Below, piece after piece: positions 15,024 to 22,692 of a stretch of 32,902 nucleotides of DNA. The notes under the pieces were generated by a model. It saw only the letters and a list, made by a program, of their open reading frames with translations. It made no database searches and had not been told where the DNA came from. How positions within the stretch are numbered: the stretch's first letter is position 1; each line of letters begins with the position of its first letter. Location of the stretch: positions 1 to 32,902 of the forward strand of contig JAFIFV010000034.1 in the NCBI GenBank assembly GCA_020831845.1, read 5' to 3'. This stretch comes from Ectothiorhodospiraceae bacterium. Its GTDB lineage: Bacteria > Pseudomonadota > Gammaproteobacteria > Nitrococcales > Aquisalimonadaceae. The translations under genes were made by a program, and so were the position numbers.

Positions 15024-15512
15024 ATGTCGATATTCATGAATCTGGAAGACGTTCTCGGTGATGCTTCAGATGCCGGCCATCAGGGCTGGTTGGATGTGAT
15101 CCACATCCAATGGGGAACCAAAAGAATGGTCACCTCTGCCTCCTCAACACGAGGTGATCGTGAATCGTCCAACGCCGTTGTCAGCGATCTCGAGATCATT
15201 CGGCGGACAGACAGGGCCTCCCCTCAGTTGTTCCTCGAGGCCTGTTGTGGCCTGGGAAGAAGACTGGTTATCGACGTGGGAAAAACAGGATCAGGTTCTG
15301 GCACAGAGCCGTTTGTCCGCTACACGATGAGCAATGCTTTGATCAAGGAGTACCGGGTCGGGGCCGCAGCCAGGGACCAGGAGCGGGCTATTGAAGTTCT
15401 GGTCGTCAGCTTTACTAGGCTGGAGTTGCGTTACGTCGCGTACGACGAGAACGGCAGAGCCCTCTCTCCGGTAAGCGTCGGTTTCGATGCTTCGACGAAC
15501 GTTACCACCTAG
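15024..15512 (+). CDS. hcp: Hcp family type VI secretion tube protein (orphan)
   Basis: A 162-residue Hcp-like protein. Hcp forms hexameric rings that stack into the type VI secretion tube and carry small effectors in the lumen. The start (M-S-I-F-M-N-L-E-D-V-L-G-D-A, then G-W-L-D-V-I-H-I-Q-W-G) and later segments (S-P-Q-L-F-L-E-A-C-C-G, then V-L-V-V-S-F-T-R-L-E-L-R-Y) follow the Hcp beta-barrel pattern. ATG at 15024 is used because AAGGGA lies 8 nt before it. No tss structural gene is in the window, so this is an orphan copy, a type often linked to effectors. The next gene starts 21 bp downstream and the third overlaps the second, so all three form an operon. Base composition is visibly lower in G+C than the flanks, which suggests horizontal gain. 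Confidence 0.85.
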   Translation: MSIFMNLEDVLGDASDAGHQGWLDVIHIQWGTKRMVTSASSTRGDRESSNAVVSDLEIIRRTDRASPQLFLEACCGLGRRLVIDVGKTGSGSGTEPFVRYTMSNALIKEYRVGAAARDQERAIEVLVVSFTRLELRYVAYDENGRALSPVSVGFDASTNVTT

Positions 15513-15533
15513 TCTGAAGAAGGATTGGATGAT

Positions 15534-15875
15534 ATGGAATGTCCAGTAATCCAGCAGCTGAATTTTGACGAAGAAAGCCAGGCGGCCTTGGAGAGGATTC
15601 GCGACATGCCCGGTCTGGGGAACGCCTTTGCGGGCGCCTTGGGGGGAGGTGTGTTCGTTACTATTTTCGCAGGATCCGGCCCTCTCGGGGCAGCTTTTAA
15701 TATCGCAACGACAGATTGGAATACGTTCGGGAAAGCAATGAGGGCGGTGCCAGACGTCACCCGCGCCCGAATAGAGAGGGAGGCGCTCAACCAATGGAGC
15801 CGAGCGCAGATTGCCAATGACGTTAGACTGGCTCGATTCTGGGAGGCTGTTCACAATGGCTGCCGTCTTCCGTAA
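15534..15875 (+). CDS. Small glycine-rich hydrophobic protein, candidate type VI cargo
   Basis: A 113-residue protein of no recognised family. Residues 27-58 form a Gly/Ala-rich hydrophobic stretch (G-N-A-F-A-G-A-L-G-G-G-V-F-V-T-I-F, a short G-S-G-P turn, then L-G-A-A-F-N-I-A). This could be a membrane hairpin or a buried helix pair. The rest is amphipathic and charged, with Trp residues and cysteines at 3 and 110. ATG at 15534 is preferred to TTG at 15525 because AAGGA then lies 9 nt upstream. It directly follows hcp and overlaps the next gene, an exported protein, by 20 bp. The arrangement suggests a small Hcp-carried effector, perhaps membrane-active, followed by its immunity protein. That role is inference from position and hydrophobicity only; a chaperone or a structural role is also possible. 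Confidence 0.65.
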   Translation: MECPVIQQLNFDEESQAALERIRDMPGLGNAFAGALGGGVFVTIFAGSGPLGAAFNIATTDWNTFGKAMRAVPDVTRARIEREALNQWSRAQIANDVRLARFWEAVHNGCRLP

Positions 15876-16425
15876 ACGGATTGCGTTTTCGATTTTTTCG
15901 TGCCTGTGTTTCTTGTTGACTTCGGCAGGCGCGGTATCCGTATCAGCAACTGACGAAGGCAAGGGAACAACCGCCTATGCGCTGGCGAAAGAGCTTTTGA
16001 TCAAAAAACATGATGCAGTTTCCCTAAGAATTCGGCATTGCCGGGAAGCGCGGACCGTTATCAGCGCCGATGAACTTGACTTGTTGAAACTCGAGCGAGA
16101 GACGGTAATCAATGGATTGCAGTATTTGTGGGTGAAGGCACATCATGACTGCTACCGTGACGAAGGTTTGCAGTTCATCTACGCGGCGAAGATGGTCGAG
16201 TTTGCGGCGGGTGAGAGGCACACGAAGGACTATCCTGAACTAGAGGTGAACCTGGCCCATACGCTACTAGAGGATTGGGCTCAGGAGCTGCAACAAAGAG
16301 CGGAATATCTGCTCGGAATTCCACTGGAGGCGCGTGAAAAACTGGAGGCACTTGAGGGGGTTAACCAGCCATTTGATTTGATCACTTCTTGGAGAAACTT
16401 TGAAAAGAGATCGGAATCCCAGTAG
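15856..16425 (+). CDS. Exported hypothetical protein, candidate immunity protein
   Basis: A 189-residue protein with an N-terminal signal peptide: M-A-A-V-F-R-K-R, a hydrophobic core F-S-I-F-S-C-L-C-F-L-L, and a likely cleavage after A-V-S-V-S-A (about residue 31). The mature part is alpha-helical by appearance, rich in Glu, Lys and Leu, with two cysteines (in R-H-C-R-E and H-H-D-C-Y-R-D) that could form a disulfide in the periplasm. I recognise no family. ATG at 15856 is chosen because GGGAGG lies 9 nt upstream, inside the preceding gene, and because it gives the signal peptide directly. The 20-bp overlap implies coupled translation with the small hydrophobic protein. Immunity proteins against periplasm- or membrane-acting type VI effectors are typically exported, which is why I suggest this role. 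Confidence 0.7.
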   Translation: MAAVFRKRIAFSIFSCLCFLLTSAGAVSVSATDEGKGTTAYALAKELLIKKHDAVSLRIRHCREARTVISADELDLLKLERETVINGLQYLWVKAHHDCYRDEGLQFIYAAKMVEFAAGERHTKDYPELEVNLAHTLLEDWAQELQQRAEYLLGIPLEAREKLEALEGVNQPFDLITSWRNFEKRSESQ

Positions 16426-16450
16426 AAAGGGGCGCCGAAGCGCCCCTTCC
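16426..16450. terminator. Bidirectional hairpin terminator between the hcp operon and the ETF-QO gene
   Basis: A perfect GGGGCGC-CGAA-GCGCCCC hairpin (7-bp stem, stable tetraloop, 16429-16446) begins 3 nt after the stop codon of the exported protein. It is flanked by AAA on the left and TT on the right, giving short T-tails in both directions. Two convergent genes end here, as expected for a shared terminator. Confidence 0.75.
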
Positions 16451-16467
16451 GTTCTCTGTCGGCCCCG

Positions 16468-18138
16468 TTACATGTTCGGGTAGTTGGGACCACCGCCGCC
16501 CTCTGGCGCCACCCAGTGGATGTTCTGGGTCGGGTCCTTGATGTCGCAGGTCTTGCAGTGGACGCAGTTCTGCGCGTTGATCTGGAAGCGCTTCGAGCCG
16601 TCGTCGTTCTCCACCACCTCGTAGACGCCGGCAGGGCAGTAGCGCTGGGCCGGCTCGTTCCACTTCGGCAGGTTCACCTTGATCGGCACCTCAGGATCCT
16701 TCAGCGTCAGGTGGCAGGGCTGGTCTTCCTCGTGGTTGGTGTTGGAGATGAACACCGAATCCAGTTTGTTGAAAGTCAGCTTGCCGTCCGGCTTCGGGTA
16801 GTCGATCTTCTTGCAATCGGCGGCCGGTTTCAGCGTTTCGTGGTCCGCCACCGGATCGCGAAGCGTGAAAGGCATCCTGCCGCCCAGCCAGTTCAGGTCC
16901 ACCACGGCCAGACCGGAGCCTATGAAGTTGCCATACTTGTGCTGGTAGGCGCCGAAGTTGCGCTGCTTGTGCAACTCCTCGTACACCCAACTGCCCTCGA
17001 AGGCTGCCTTGTACTCGCTCAGTTCGTCGTTGCCGCGCTCGGCCTTCAGCGCCTCGGCGATGATTTCGGCCGCGATCATGCCGGACTTCATCGCCGTGTG
17101 GCTGCCCTTGATCTTGGCGAAATTCAGCGTGCCGGCATCGCAGCCCACCAGCAGGCCGCCCGGGAAGGTCATTTTCGGCAGGGACTGCAGCCCGCCCTTG
17201 GCGATGGCGCGCGCTCCATAGGAGATGCGCTTGCCGCCTTCCAGGTATTTCTTCACCTCGGGGTGGGTCTTCCAGCGCTGCATCTCATCGAACGGGCTGA
17301 CATGCGGGTTGCTGTAGCAGAGGTCGGTGATCAGTCCCAGGGCCACCTGGTTGTTCTCCAGGTGATACAGAAAACCGCCGCCCAGAGACTTGGACTCGGT
17401 CAGCGGCCAGCCGGCGCTGTGCATGACCAGGCCTTCCTGATGCTTCTCCGGATCGATTTCCCAGAGTTCCTTGATGCCGATGCCGTAGTGCTGCGGGTCA
17501 ACGCCCTCGCGCAGGTTGAACTTGGCCATCAGTTCCTTGCCCAGATGGCCCCGGCAGCCTTCCGAGAAAATGGTGTACTTGGCGCGCAGTTCCATGCCGG
17601 GTTCGTGACCGGGCTTGGGCTGACCGTCGGCGCCGATGCCATGGTCGCCAGTCGCTACACCGGCGACGGCGCCGTTGTCGTCGTATAGGATCTCGGTGGC
17701 GGCAAAGCCCGGGAAGACCTCAATGCCCAGCTGTTCGGCCTGTTCTGCAAGCCAGCGGCAGACATTGCCCAGCGAGACGATGTAGTTGCCCTCGTTGTGC
17801 ATGGTCTTGGGCACGAATGGGCCGGGCACCTTGGTGGCCTTGTCCGGACCGCGCATGTAGAAGATGTCGTCACGGGTGACGGGGACATTCAGCGGCGCAC
17901 CGCGCTCCTTCCAGTCAGGGAACAGCTCATTCAGGGCGCGGGGCTCCAGCACGGCGCCGGAAAGGATGTGGGCACCGACTTCAGAGCCCTTCTCCACCAC
18001 CACCACGCTGATCTCCTGGCCGCTCTCCTGGGCAATCTGGCCCAGTCGGCAGGCGGTCGCCAGGCCCGAAGGGCCGGCGCCCACGATCAGCACGTCGAAC
18101 TCCATACTTTCGCGTTCCACGGCCTCGTTGTTCTCCAT
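16468..18138 (-). CDS. Electron transfer flavoprotein-ubiquinone oxidoreductase
   Basis: A 556-residue membrane-associated flavo-iron-sulfur protein that takes electrons from reduced ETF and passes them to ubiquinone. Seen: the N-terminal FAD motif V-L-I-V-G-A-G-P-S-G-L-A, the ETF-QO segments G-G-G-F-L-Y-H-L-E and G-C-D-A-G-T-L-N-F-A-K-I-K-G-S-H-T-A. At the C-terminus is the 4Fe-4S site with cysteines in Y-C-P-A-G-V-Y-E-V and N-C-V-H-C-K-T-C-D-I-K-D-P. Length and domain order are those of the family. ATG at 18138 is used because GGAGG lies 5 nt before it; the ATG at 18150 has no ribosome site. It is 108 bp after glutaryl-CoA dehydrogenase on the same strand, separated by two hairpins. It is the common outlet for the three acyl-CoA dehydrogenases in the window. 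Confidence 0.96.
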   Translation of the reverse strand: MENNEAVERESMEFDVLIVGAGPSGLATACRLGQIAQESGQEISVVVVEKGSEVGAHILSGAVLEPRALNELFPDWKERGAPLNVPVTRDDIFYMRGPDKATKVPGPFVPKTMHNEGNYIVSLGNVCRWLAEQAEQLGIEVFPGFAATEILYDDNGAVAGVATGDHGIGADGQPKPGHEPGMELRAKYTIFSEGCRGHLGKELMAKFNLREGVDPQHYGIGIKELWEIDPEKHQEGLVMHSAGWPLTESKSLGGGFLYHLENNQVALGLITDLCYSNPHVSPFDEMQRWKTHPEVKKYLEGGKRISYGARAIAKGGLQSLPKMTFPGGLLVGCDAGTLNFAKIKGSHTAMKSGMIAAEIIAEALKAERGNDELSEYKAAFEGSWVYEELHKQRNFGAYQHKYGNFIGSGLAVVDLNWLGGRMPFTLRDPVADHETLKPAADCKKIDYPKPDGKLTFNKLDSVFISNTNHEEDQPCHLTLKDPEVPIKVNLPKWNEPAQRYCPAGVYEVVENDDGSKRFQINAQNCVHCKTCDIKDPTQNIHWVAPEGGGGPNYPNM

Positions 18139-18177
18139 GAATGCCTCCATCGTGTGGCGTTTCGTGAATCTGCTGCA

Positions 18178-18237
18178 GATCCCGGAAGCCCCTGGCCGCG
18201 TAGTCGCGCGACAGGGGCGGGATCGACCATACGGTCG
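18178..18237. repeat. Tandem intercistronic stem-loops between gcdH and the ETF-QO gene
   Basis: A large hairpin spans 18178-18224: outer arms GATCCCG/CGGGATC and inner arms CCCCTG/CAGGGG separated by a 4-nt bulge. A second short one, CGACC-ATAC-GGTCG (18224-18237), abuts it. No T-run follows on either strand, so they are not ordinary terminators. They could attenuate, stabilise or process the shared mRNA, or be a REP-like element. No second copy was noticed in the window. Confidence 0.5.
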
Positions 18238-18246
18238 CGTATGCTA

Positions 18247-19425
18247 TCAGCCTTCGGCGCTGAATGCCTGGATGCCGGTCAGGGCGCGACCCAGAATCAG
18301 CGCATGCACATCGTGTGTGCCTTCATAGGTGTTGACCGCTTCCAGGTTCATCACGTGCCGGATCACATGGTACTCGTCGGAAATGCCGTTGCCACCATGC
18401 ATGTCGCGCGCGACCCGAGCTATGTCCAGCGCCTTGCCGCAGTTGTTGCGCTTGAGCAGGGAAATCATTTCCGGGGCCCAGTCGCCGCTGTCCATCAGCC
18501 TGCCCAGCCGCAGGCAGCTGTGCAGTCCCAGTGTGATCTCGGTGTGCATGTCGGCCAGCTTTTTCTGTACCAGCTGATTGGCCGCCAGTGGCCGGCCGAA
18601 CTGCTTGCGCTCCAGGGTGTATTGCCTGGCGGCGTGGAAGCAGAACTCTGCGGCACCCATGGCACCCCAGCTGATTCCGTAGCGGGCCTTGTTCAGGCAG
18701 CCGAATGGACCCTTCAGGCCCTGCACGTTGGGAAGCAGGTTCTCCTCGGGCACGAACACGTCGTCCATCACGATTTCGCCGGTGATCGATGCGCGCAGGG
18801 AGAACTTGCCATCGATCTTGGGTGCCGTCAGGCCCTCCATGCCCTTCTCCAGCACGAAGCCGCGAATCACGTCGTCCAGTTTTGCCCAGACCACGAATAC
18901 GTCGGCGATGGGCGAGTTGGTGATCCACATCTTGGAGCCGGTCAGCTTGTAACCGCCGTCCACCTTCTTGGCGCGGGTCTTCATGCCGCCCGGATCCGAG
19001 CCGGCGTCGGGCTCGGTCAGCCCGAAGCAGCCCACCCACTCGCCGGTGGCCAGCTTGGGCAGGTACTTCTTGCGCTGCTCCTCGCTGCCGTAGGCGTGGA
19101 TGGGATGCATCACCAATGAGGACTGCACGCTCATCGCCGAACGGTAGCCGGAGTCGACACGCTCGACCTCCCGCGCAATCAGGCCATAGGCCACATGATT
19201 GACGCCGGCGCCGCCGTATTCCTCGGGAATGGTGGGGCCGAGCAGGCCCAGTTCACCCATCTCGTTCATGATTTCCCGATGGAAGTGCTCGACGCGGTTG
19301 GCTTCCAGCACGCGGGTCATGAGCCGTTCCTGGCAGTAGTCGCGAGCGCTGTCGCGGATCATGCGCTCTTCGTCGGTGAGTTCCTGCTCCAGCAGCAGGG
19401 CGTCTTCCCACTGATAACGGTTCAT
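18247..19425 (-). CDS. gcdH: Glutaryl-CoA dehydrogenase
   Basis: A 392-residue decarboxylating acyl-CoA dehydrogenase converting glutaryl-CoA to crotonyl-CoA and CO2, a step of lysine, tryptophan and aromatic/dicarboxylate breakdown. The sequence is close to the GCDH family throughout: [16 protein letters not shown] (substrate-carboxylate Arg region), [13 protein letters not shown], and [16 protein letters not shown] with the catalytic Glu368. ATG at 19425 has GGAGGACACGCA upstream. It follows the thiolase gene by 104 bp, across a hairpin, and precedes the ETF-QO gene. No glutarate CoA ligase or transferase adjoins it, although the CaiB-type enzyme at 10981-12192 is of the class that often does this job. 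Confidence 0.96.
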   Translation of the reverse strand: MNRYQWEDALLLEQELTDEERMIRDSARDYCQERLMTRVLEANRVEHFHREIMNEMGELGLLGPTIPEEYGGAGVNHVAYGLIAREVERVDSGYRSAMSVQSSLVMHPIHAYGSEEQRKKYLPKLATGEWVGCFGLTEPDAGSDPGGMKTRAKKVDGGYKLTGSKMWITNSPIADVFVVWAKLDDVIRGFVLEKGMEGLTAPKIDGKFSLRASITGEIVMDDVFVPEENLLPNVQGLKGPFGCLNKARYGISWGAMGAAEFCFHAARQYTLERKQFGRPLAANQLVQKKLADMHTEITLGLHSCLRLGRLMDSGDWAPEMISLLKRNNCGKALDIARVARDMHGGNGISDEYHVIRHVMNLEAVNTYEGTHDVHALILGRALTGIQAFSAEG

Positions 19426-19493
19426 TGCGTGTCCTCCACGGCGAGCCGAAAGCCGCCTGTTCACTGTCGATACAAGTGTAAGGGTTCAAAGCG

Positions 19494-19523
19494 GTTGGCG
19501 CCGCCGCGAACGGCGACGCCAAC
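19494..19523 (-). terminator. Hairpin downstream of the thiolase gene
   Basis: GTTGGCG (19494-19500) pairs perfectly with CGCCAAC (19517-19523), and inside it GCCG-CGAA-CGGC forms a further 4-bp stem. It begins 7 nt beyond the thiolase stop codon on the minus strand. The tail is only CGCTTTG, so termination may be partial and allow read-through into gcdH. Confidence 0.5.
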
Positions 19524-19529
19524 AGTCGA

Positions 19530-20732
19530 TCAGACGCGCTCGATGACGGCGGCAATACCCTGGCCGACGCCGATGCACATGGTCACGAGTGCGTAACGTC
19601 CGTCAATGCGTTCCAACTGGCGCACGGCGGTCAGCGCCAGGCGGGCGCCGGACGCCCCCAGCGGATGGCCAATGGCAATGGCGCCGCCATTCGGGTTGAG
19701 GCGCGGGTCGTCGTTGGCCAGGCCCAGTTGTTTGGTGCAGCCCAGCACCTGCGAGGCGAAGGCTTCGTTCAGTTCGATGACGTCCATCTGGCCCAGCGTC
19801 AGGCCGGCACGCTCCAGCGCCTTGCGTGAGGCGGGTACCGGGCCCAGGCCCATGACTCGGGGCTCGACGCCGGCCACCGCGCCGGCCAGGATGCGGGCGC
19901 GGGGCTTGATGCCGGCCTTCTCGCCGGCTTCGCGGGTGCCCACCAGCAGGGCTGCTGCACCATCATTCACGCCGGAGGCGTTACCGGCGGTGACCACACC
20001 ACCCTCGAACAGGGCCCGCAGCTTGGCCAGGCTCTCCGTTGTGGTACCGGCACGGGGGTGTTCGTCCTCGCTGACGCTGACCGGCGGGGTCTTGCGGCCG
20101 GTGGGCACTTCCACGGGCAGCAATTCATCGTTGTAGAAACCGGCTTCCTTGGCGTCCTGGTATTTCTGTTGCGACCAGGCGGCGAACGCGTCGGCTTCCT
20201 CTCGGCTGATGTTCAGGTCACTGGCCACGTTGTCCGCGGTTTCGGGCATGGTGTCGCCACCGTACTGCTTGATCACCAGAGGGTTCGGGAAGCGTGCACC
20301 AATTGTGGAGTCGAACATGCGGAAATCACGGCTGTAGGCGGACTCCGCCTTGGCCATCACGAACGGTGCCCGGCTCATGCTCTCGGTGCCGCCGGCAATG
20401 AACAGGTGGCCGTGGCCGCTGCTGGCGGCCCGTGCGGCATCCAGTACGGCAGCCAGGCCAGAGCCGCAAAGGCGGTTCACGGTCTGGCCGGCCACGTCCA
20501 CCGGCAGCCCGGCCACCAGGCCGGCGTGGCGCGCCACGTTGCGTGCGTCTTCGCCGGCCTGGTTGGTGCAGCCGGCAATCACGTCCTCGATGGTTTTCGG
20601 GTCGAAGCCGCTGCGCTCCACGATGTGGCGGATGCAGTGGGCCAGCAGATCGTCGGGACGCACCTTGGCCAGGGCACCGGCGTGGCGGCCAATGGGCGTG
20701 CGGATGCCGTCGTAGAGATAGGCGTTCATCAT
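19530..20732 (-). CDS. Thiolase, 3-oxoadipyl-CoA thiolase type (acetyl-CoA acyltransferase)
   Basis: A 400-residue degradative thiolase that cleaves a 3-oxoacyl-CoA with CoA to give acetyl-CoA. The acyl-accepting cysteine is Cys89 in N-R-L-C-G-S-G-L. The other active-site motifs are N-E-A-F-A, G-G-A-I-A-I-G-H-P-L-G-A-S-G with the catalytic His, and the C-terminal M-C-I-G-V-G-Q-G with Cys386. The start A-Y-L-Y-D-G-I-R-T-P-I-G-R and the segment M-P-E-T-A-D-N-V-A are those of the PcaF/PaaJ subgroup, but a general acetyl-CoA acetyltransferase role fits the neighbours as well. ATG at 20732 has GGAGG 10 nt upstream. It lies 76 bp downstream of the 3-hydroxyacyl-CoA dehydrogenase in the same direction, so the two catalyse consecutive steps. 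Confidence 0.93.
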   Translation of the reverse strand: MMNAYLYDGIRTPIGRHAGALAKVRPDDLLAHCIRHIVERSGFDPKTIEDVIAGCTNQAGEDARNVARHAGLVAGLPVDVAGQTVNRLCGSGLAAVLDAARAASSGHGHLFIAGGTESMSRAPFVMAKAESAYSRDFRMFDSTIGARFPNPLVIKQYGGDTMPETADNVASDLNISREEADAFAAWSQQKYQDAKEAGFYNDELLPVEVPTGRKTPPVSVSEDEHPRAGTTTESLAKLRALFEGGVVTAGNASGVNDGAAALLVGTREAGEKAGIKPRARILAGAVAGVEPRVMGLGPVPASRKALERAGLTLGQMDVIELNEAFASQVLGCTKQLGLANDDPRLNPNGGAIAIGHPLGASGARLALTAVRQLERIDGRYALVTMCIGVGQGIAAVIERV

Positions 20733-20808
20733 GTTGAAGATTCCTCCATGGCGTGCGTCGCCATTCTAGTACTCCGTCAAGGTGATATTGTCGTATTCAC
20801 TTGGCTTG

Positions 20809-22335
20809 TCAGCTTTCCGGGGTGGTCAGGGAGACACCGAGCATGGCTCGCCGTTTCAGCCAGGGGCTGGGCCGGTAGCGCGGATCGCCATAATAGGACT
20901 GCATGGTCTCCAGGATCTGCAGGATGCGCTTTGGCCCCAGCGTGTCGCCGAAGCCCAGCGGACCATGAGGATACCCCAGCCCCAGCTTTACGCCGGTTTC
21001 TATGTCTTCCGGCGTGGCGATGCGCTGCTGGGCGATGTCGCAGCCGATGTTGACGATGGTGGCGACGATACGCTGGGCAATGAAACCGGCGCTATCGCGG
21101 ATGACCGTGACCGGAACGCCGTCCTTCGCCAGCGCGGCATGTGCCGCGTCGCGGACATCGGGCAGCGTCACCGGTGTGGTCATGAGGGTGCGGCGTCGGC
21201 CGAGGTCGAACAGGGTGTCCAGCGCCACCGTACGTTGCGGGTCCAGCCCTTGCTCCAGCGCGGTGCTGGTGGCGTCCAGGCCCAGTGGGGTCACCAGACA
21301 GACTGACTCGGCCGCAGGCGTGGAGCCTTGATCCAGTTCGGCGCCTGCGGCGGACAGCATATCCGTCACCGCCTTGTGGCTGTCGGCATCCGCCTTGCTG
21401 ATCCAGATGGCCCGGTTGCCCGCGGTCGGCGCCGGCGTCTCGGCCGGCTGCTCCGGTTTGCCTTCCGGGTAACGGTAGAACCCTTCGCCCACCTTCCTGC
21501 CGAGCAGGCCGGCGGCCAGGCGCTGGCGGGTGATGAACGAGGGGCGGAACCGGGGCTCCTGGTAGTACTGGTCGTAGATGGACTCCATCACGTTGTGGGA
21601 GACGTCCAGTGCCGTGAGGTCCAGCAGCTCGAACGGCCCCATCCGGAAACCGGCTGTCTCGCGCATGACGCGATCCATGTCGATGGTCTCGCAGATCCCC
21701 TCGCCCAGGATTCGCAAGGCCTCGGTACCGAAACCGCGGCCGGCATGGTTGACGATGAAGCCGGGCGAGTCGATGCACAGCACCGGTGTGTGGCCCATGC
21801 GCTTCGCCAGCGCCACCAGCGCCTCGGCCGCCCAGTCCGCGGTACGCACGGCGGTGGCTACTTCCACCAGCTTCATCAGCGGAACCGGATTGAAGAAATG
21901 GAAGCCCGCCACCCGCTCGGGGTGTTCGCAGGCGGCTGCAATGGCGGTGACGGAAAGCGACGAGGTATTGGTAGCCAGAATGGCGTCCGGGCGCACCACG
22001 GATTCAAGTTCCCGGAACAACTCCTGCTTGATATCCAGCCGCTCGACGATGGCTTCCACCACCACATCGGCCGGGGCCAGGTCGGCTACTCCGGAAACCA
22101 CCTGCAGGCGGTCCTTGGCCTGGCCGGCGGCGGAGTCGTCCAGCTTCCCTTTTTCCACCAGACGATCGACCATCCTGCAGACAAAGGCGCTGGCTTCGTC
22201 GGCGGCACCCTGCTTGGCATCATGCAGCAGGACCTTGATGCCGCCCAGTGCGGCGATCTGGGCAATGCCCCGCCCCATGGCACCGGTGCCGATGACGGCG
22301 AGCACGAGATCACTACGTTTCGCATCCACTGGCAT
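20809..22335 (-). CDS. 3-hydroxyacyl-CoA dehydrogenase, PaaH-type two-domain
   Basis: A 508-residue NAD-dependent dehydrogenase oxidising 3-hydroxyacyl-CoA to 3-oxoacyl-CoA. The NAD-binding motif G-T-G-A-M-G-R-G-I-A-Q is at the N-terminus. F-N-P-V-P-L-M-K-L-V-E-V follows, then the first C-terminal domain (I-D-S-P-G-F-I-V-N-H). A second, partly diverged copy lies near the end (R-D-S-A-G-F-I-A-Q-R, then G-L-G-Y-P-H-G-P-L-G-F-G-D). This duplicated C-terminal layout of about 500 residues is that of PaaH/PaaC enzymes of phenylacetate breakdown, though no other paa gene is present, so the true substrate may differ. ATG at 22335 with GGAGGGG upstream is preferred to a long extension to 22533. It heads the minus-strand operon with the thiolase behind it. 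Confidence 0.93.
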   Translation of the reverse strand: MPVDAKRSDLVLAVIGTGAMGRGIAQIAALGGIKVLLHDAKQGAADEASAFVCRMVDRLVEKGKLDDSAAGQAKDRLQVVSGVADLAPADVVVEAIVERLDIKQELFRELESVVRPDAILATNTSSLSVTAIAAACEHPERVAGFHFFNPVPLMKLVEVATAVRTADWAAEALVALAKRMGHTPVLCIDSPGFIVNHAGRGFGTEALRILGEGICETIDMDRVMRETAGFRMGPFELLDLTALDVSHNVMESIYDQYYQEPRFRPSFITRQRLAAGLLGRKVGEGFYRYPEGKPEQPAETPAPTAGNRAIWISKADADSHKAVTDMLSAAGAELDQGSTPAAESVCLVTPLGLDATSTALEQGLDPQRTVALDTLFDLGRRRTLMTTPVTLPDVRDAAHAALAKDGVPVTVIRDSAGFIAQRIVATIVNIGCDIAQQRIATPEDIETGVKLGLGYPHGPLGFGDTLGPKRILQILETMQSYYGDPRYRPSPWLKRRAMLGVSLTTPES

Positions 22336-22453
22336 GATCGCTGTTCCCCTCCGAGTGTTCGTTCCGCGGGATGACGGAATAAGGCCGGCGCGCGAACCAA
22401 CCCGCGGCTGTCGCGTAACACCGGCTTCCCTGGATGGTGTTGTTTCGCAATGC

Positions 22454-22510
22454 GGAATGTAATTCCAAAAACTTGACGCAAAGAATAGTTCGTGCCAGAT
22501 TTCATTGCAA
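22454..22510 (-). promoter_or_regulatory. Promoter and palindromic operator for the hydroxyacyl-CoA dehydrogenase operon
   Basis: On the minus strand TTGCAA (22510-22505) and TATTCT (22487-22482) are spaced by exactly 17 bp, a good sigma-70 promoter. About 10-20 bp downstream of the predicted start lies the perfect palindrome GGAAT-GTA-ATTCC (22454-22466), well placed for a repressor. The remainder of the 357-bp divergent gap (22336-22692) holds a ~140-nt leader and, on the plus side, only a weak CATAAT -10 candidate near 22530 for the acyl-CoA dehydrogenase operon. Confidence 0.55.
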
Positions 22511-22692
22511 ACCTGGCGATGGCTATTCTGCACATCATAATACGTTGTTAATAGCTGAAGGCTGCGGAGGAATCAGAGCTGGTTAGGGAGAGCCCCTGGC
22601 CGGCTTTTGTTATTGGCACTCGTTCCGGAGCGACAGGTTTCGTGTCGCGCGTGAGCGTGCTTATCCCCGAACCCCCGTTGGAGGAACCCCTC

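Noticed and set aside
19530..22335. A full phenylacetate (paa) pathway
   Set aside because: Only PaaH-type and PaaJ/PcaF-type genes are present; no paaABCDE, paaG, paaF, paaZ or paaK was found, so the genes are described without that assignment.
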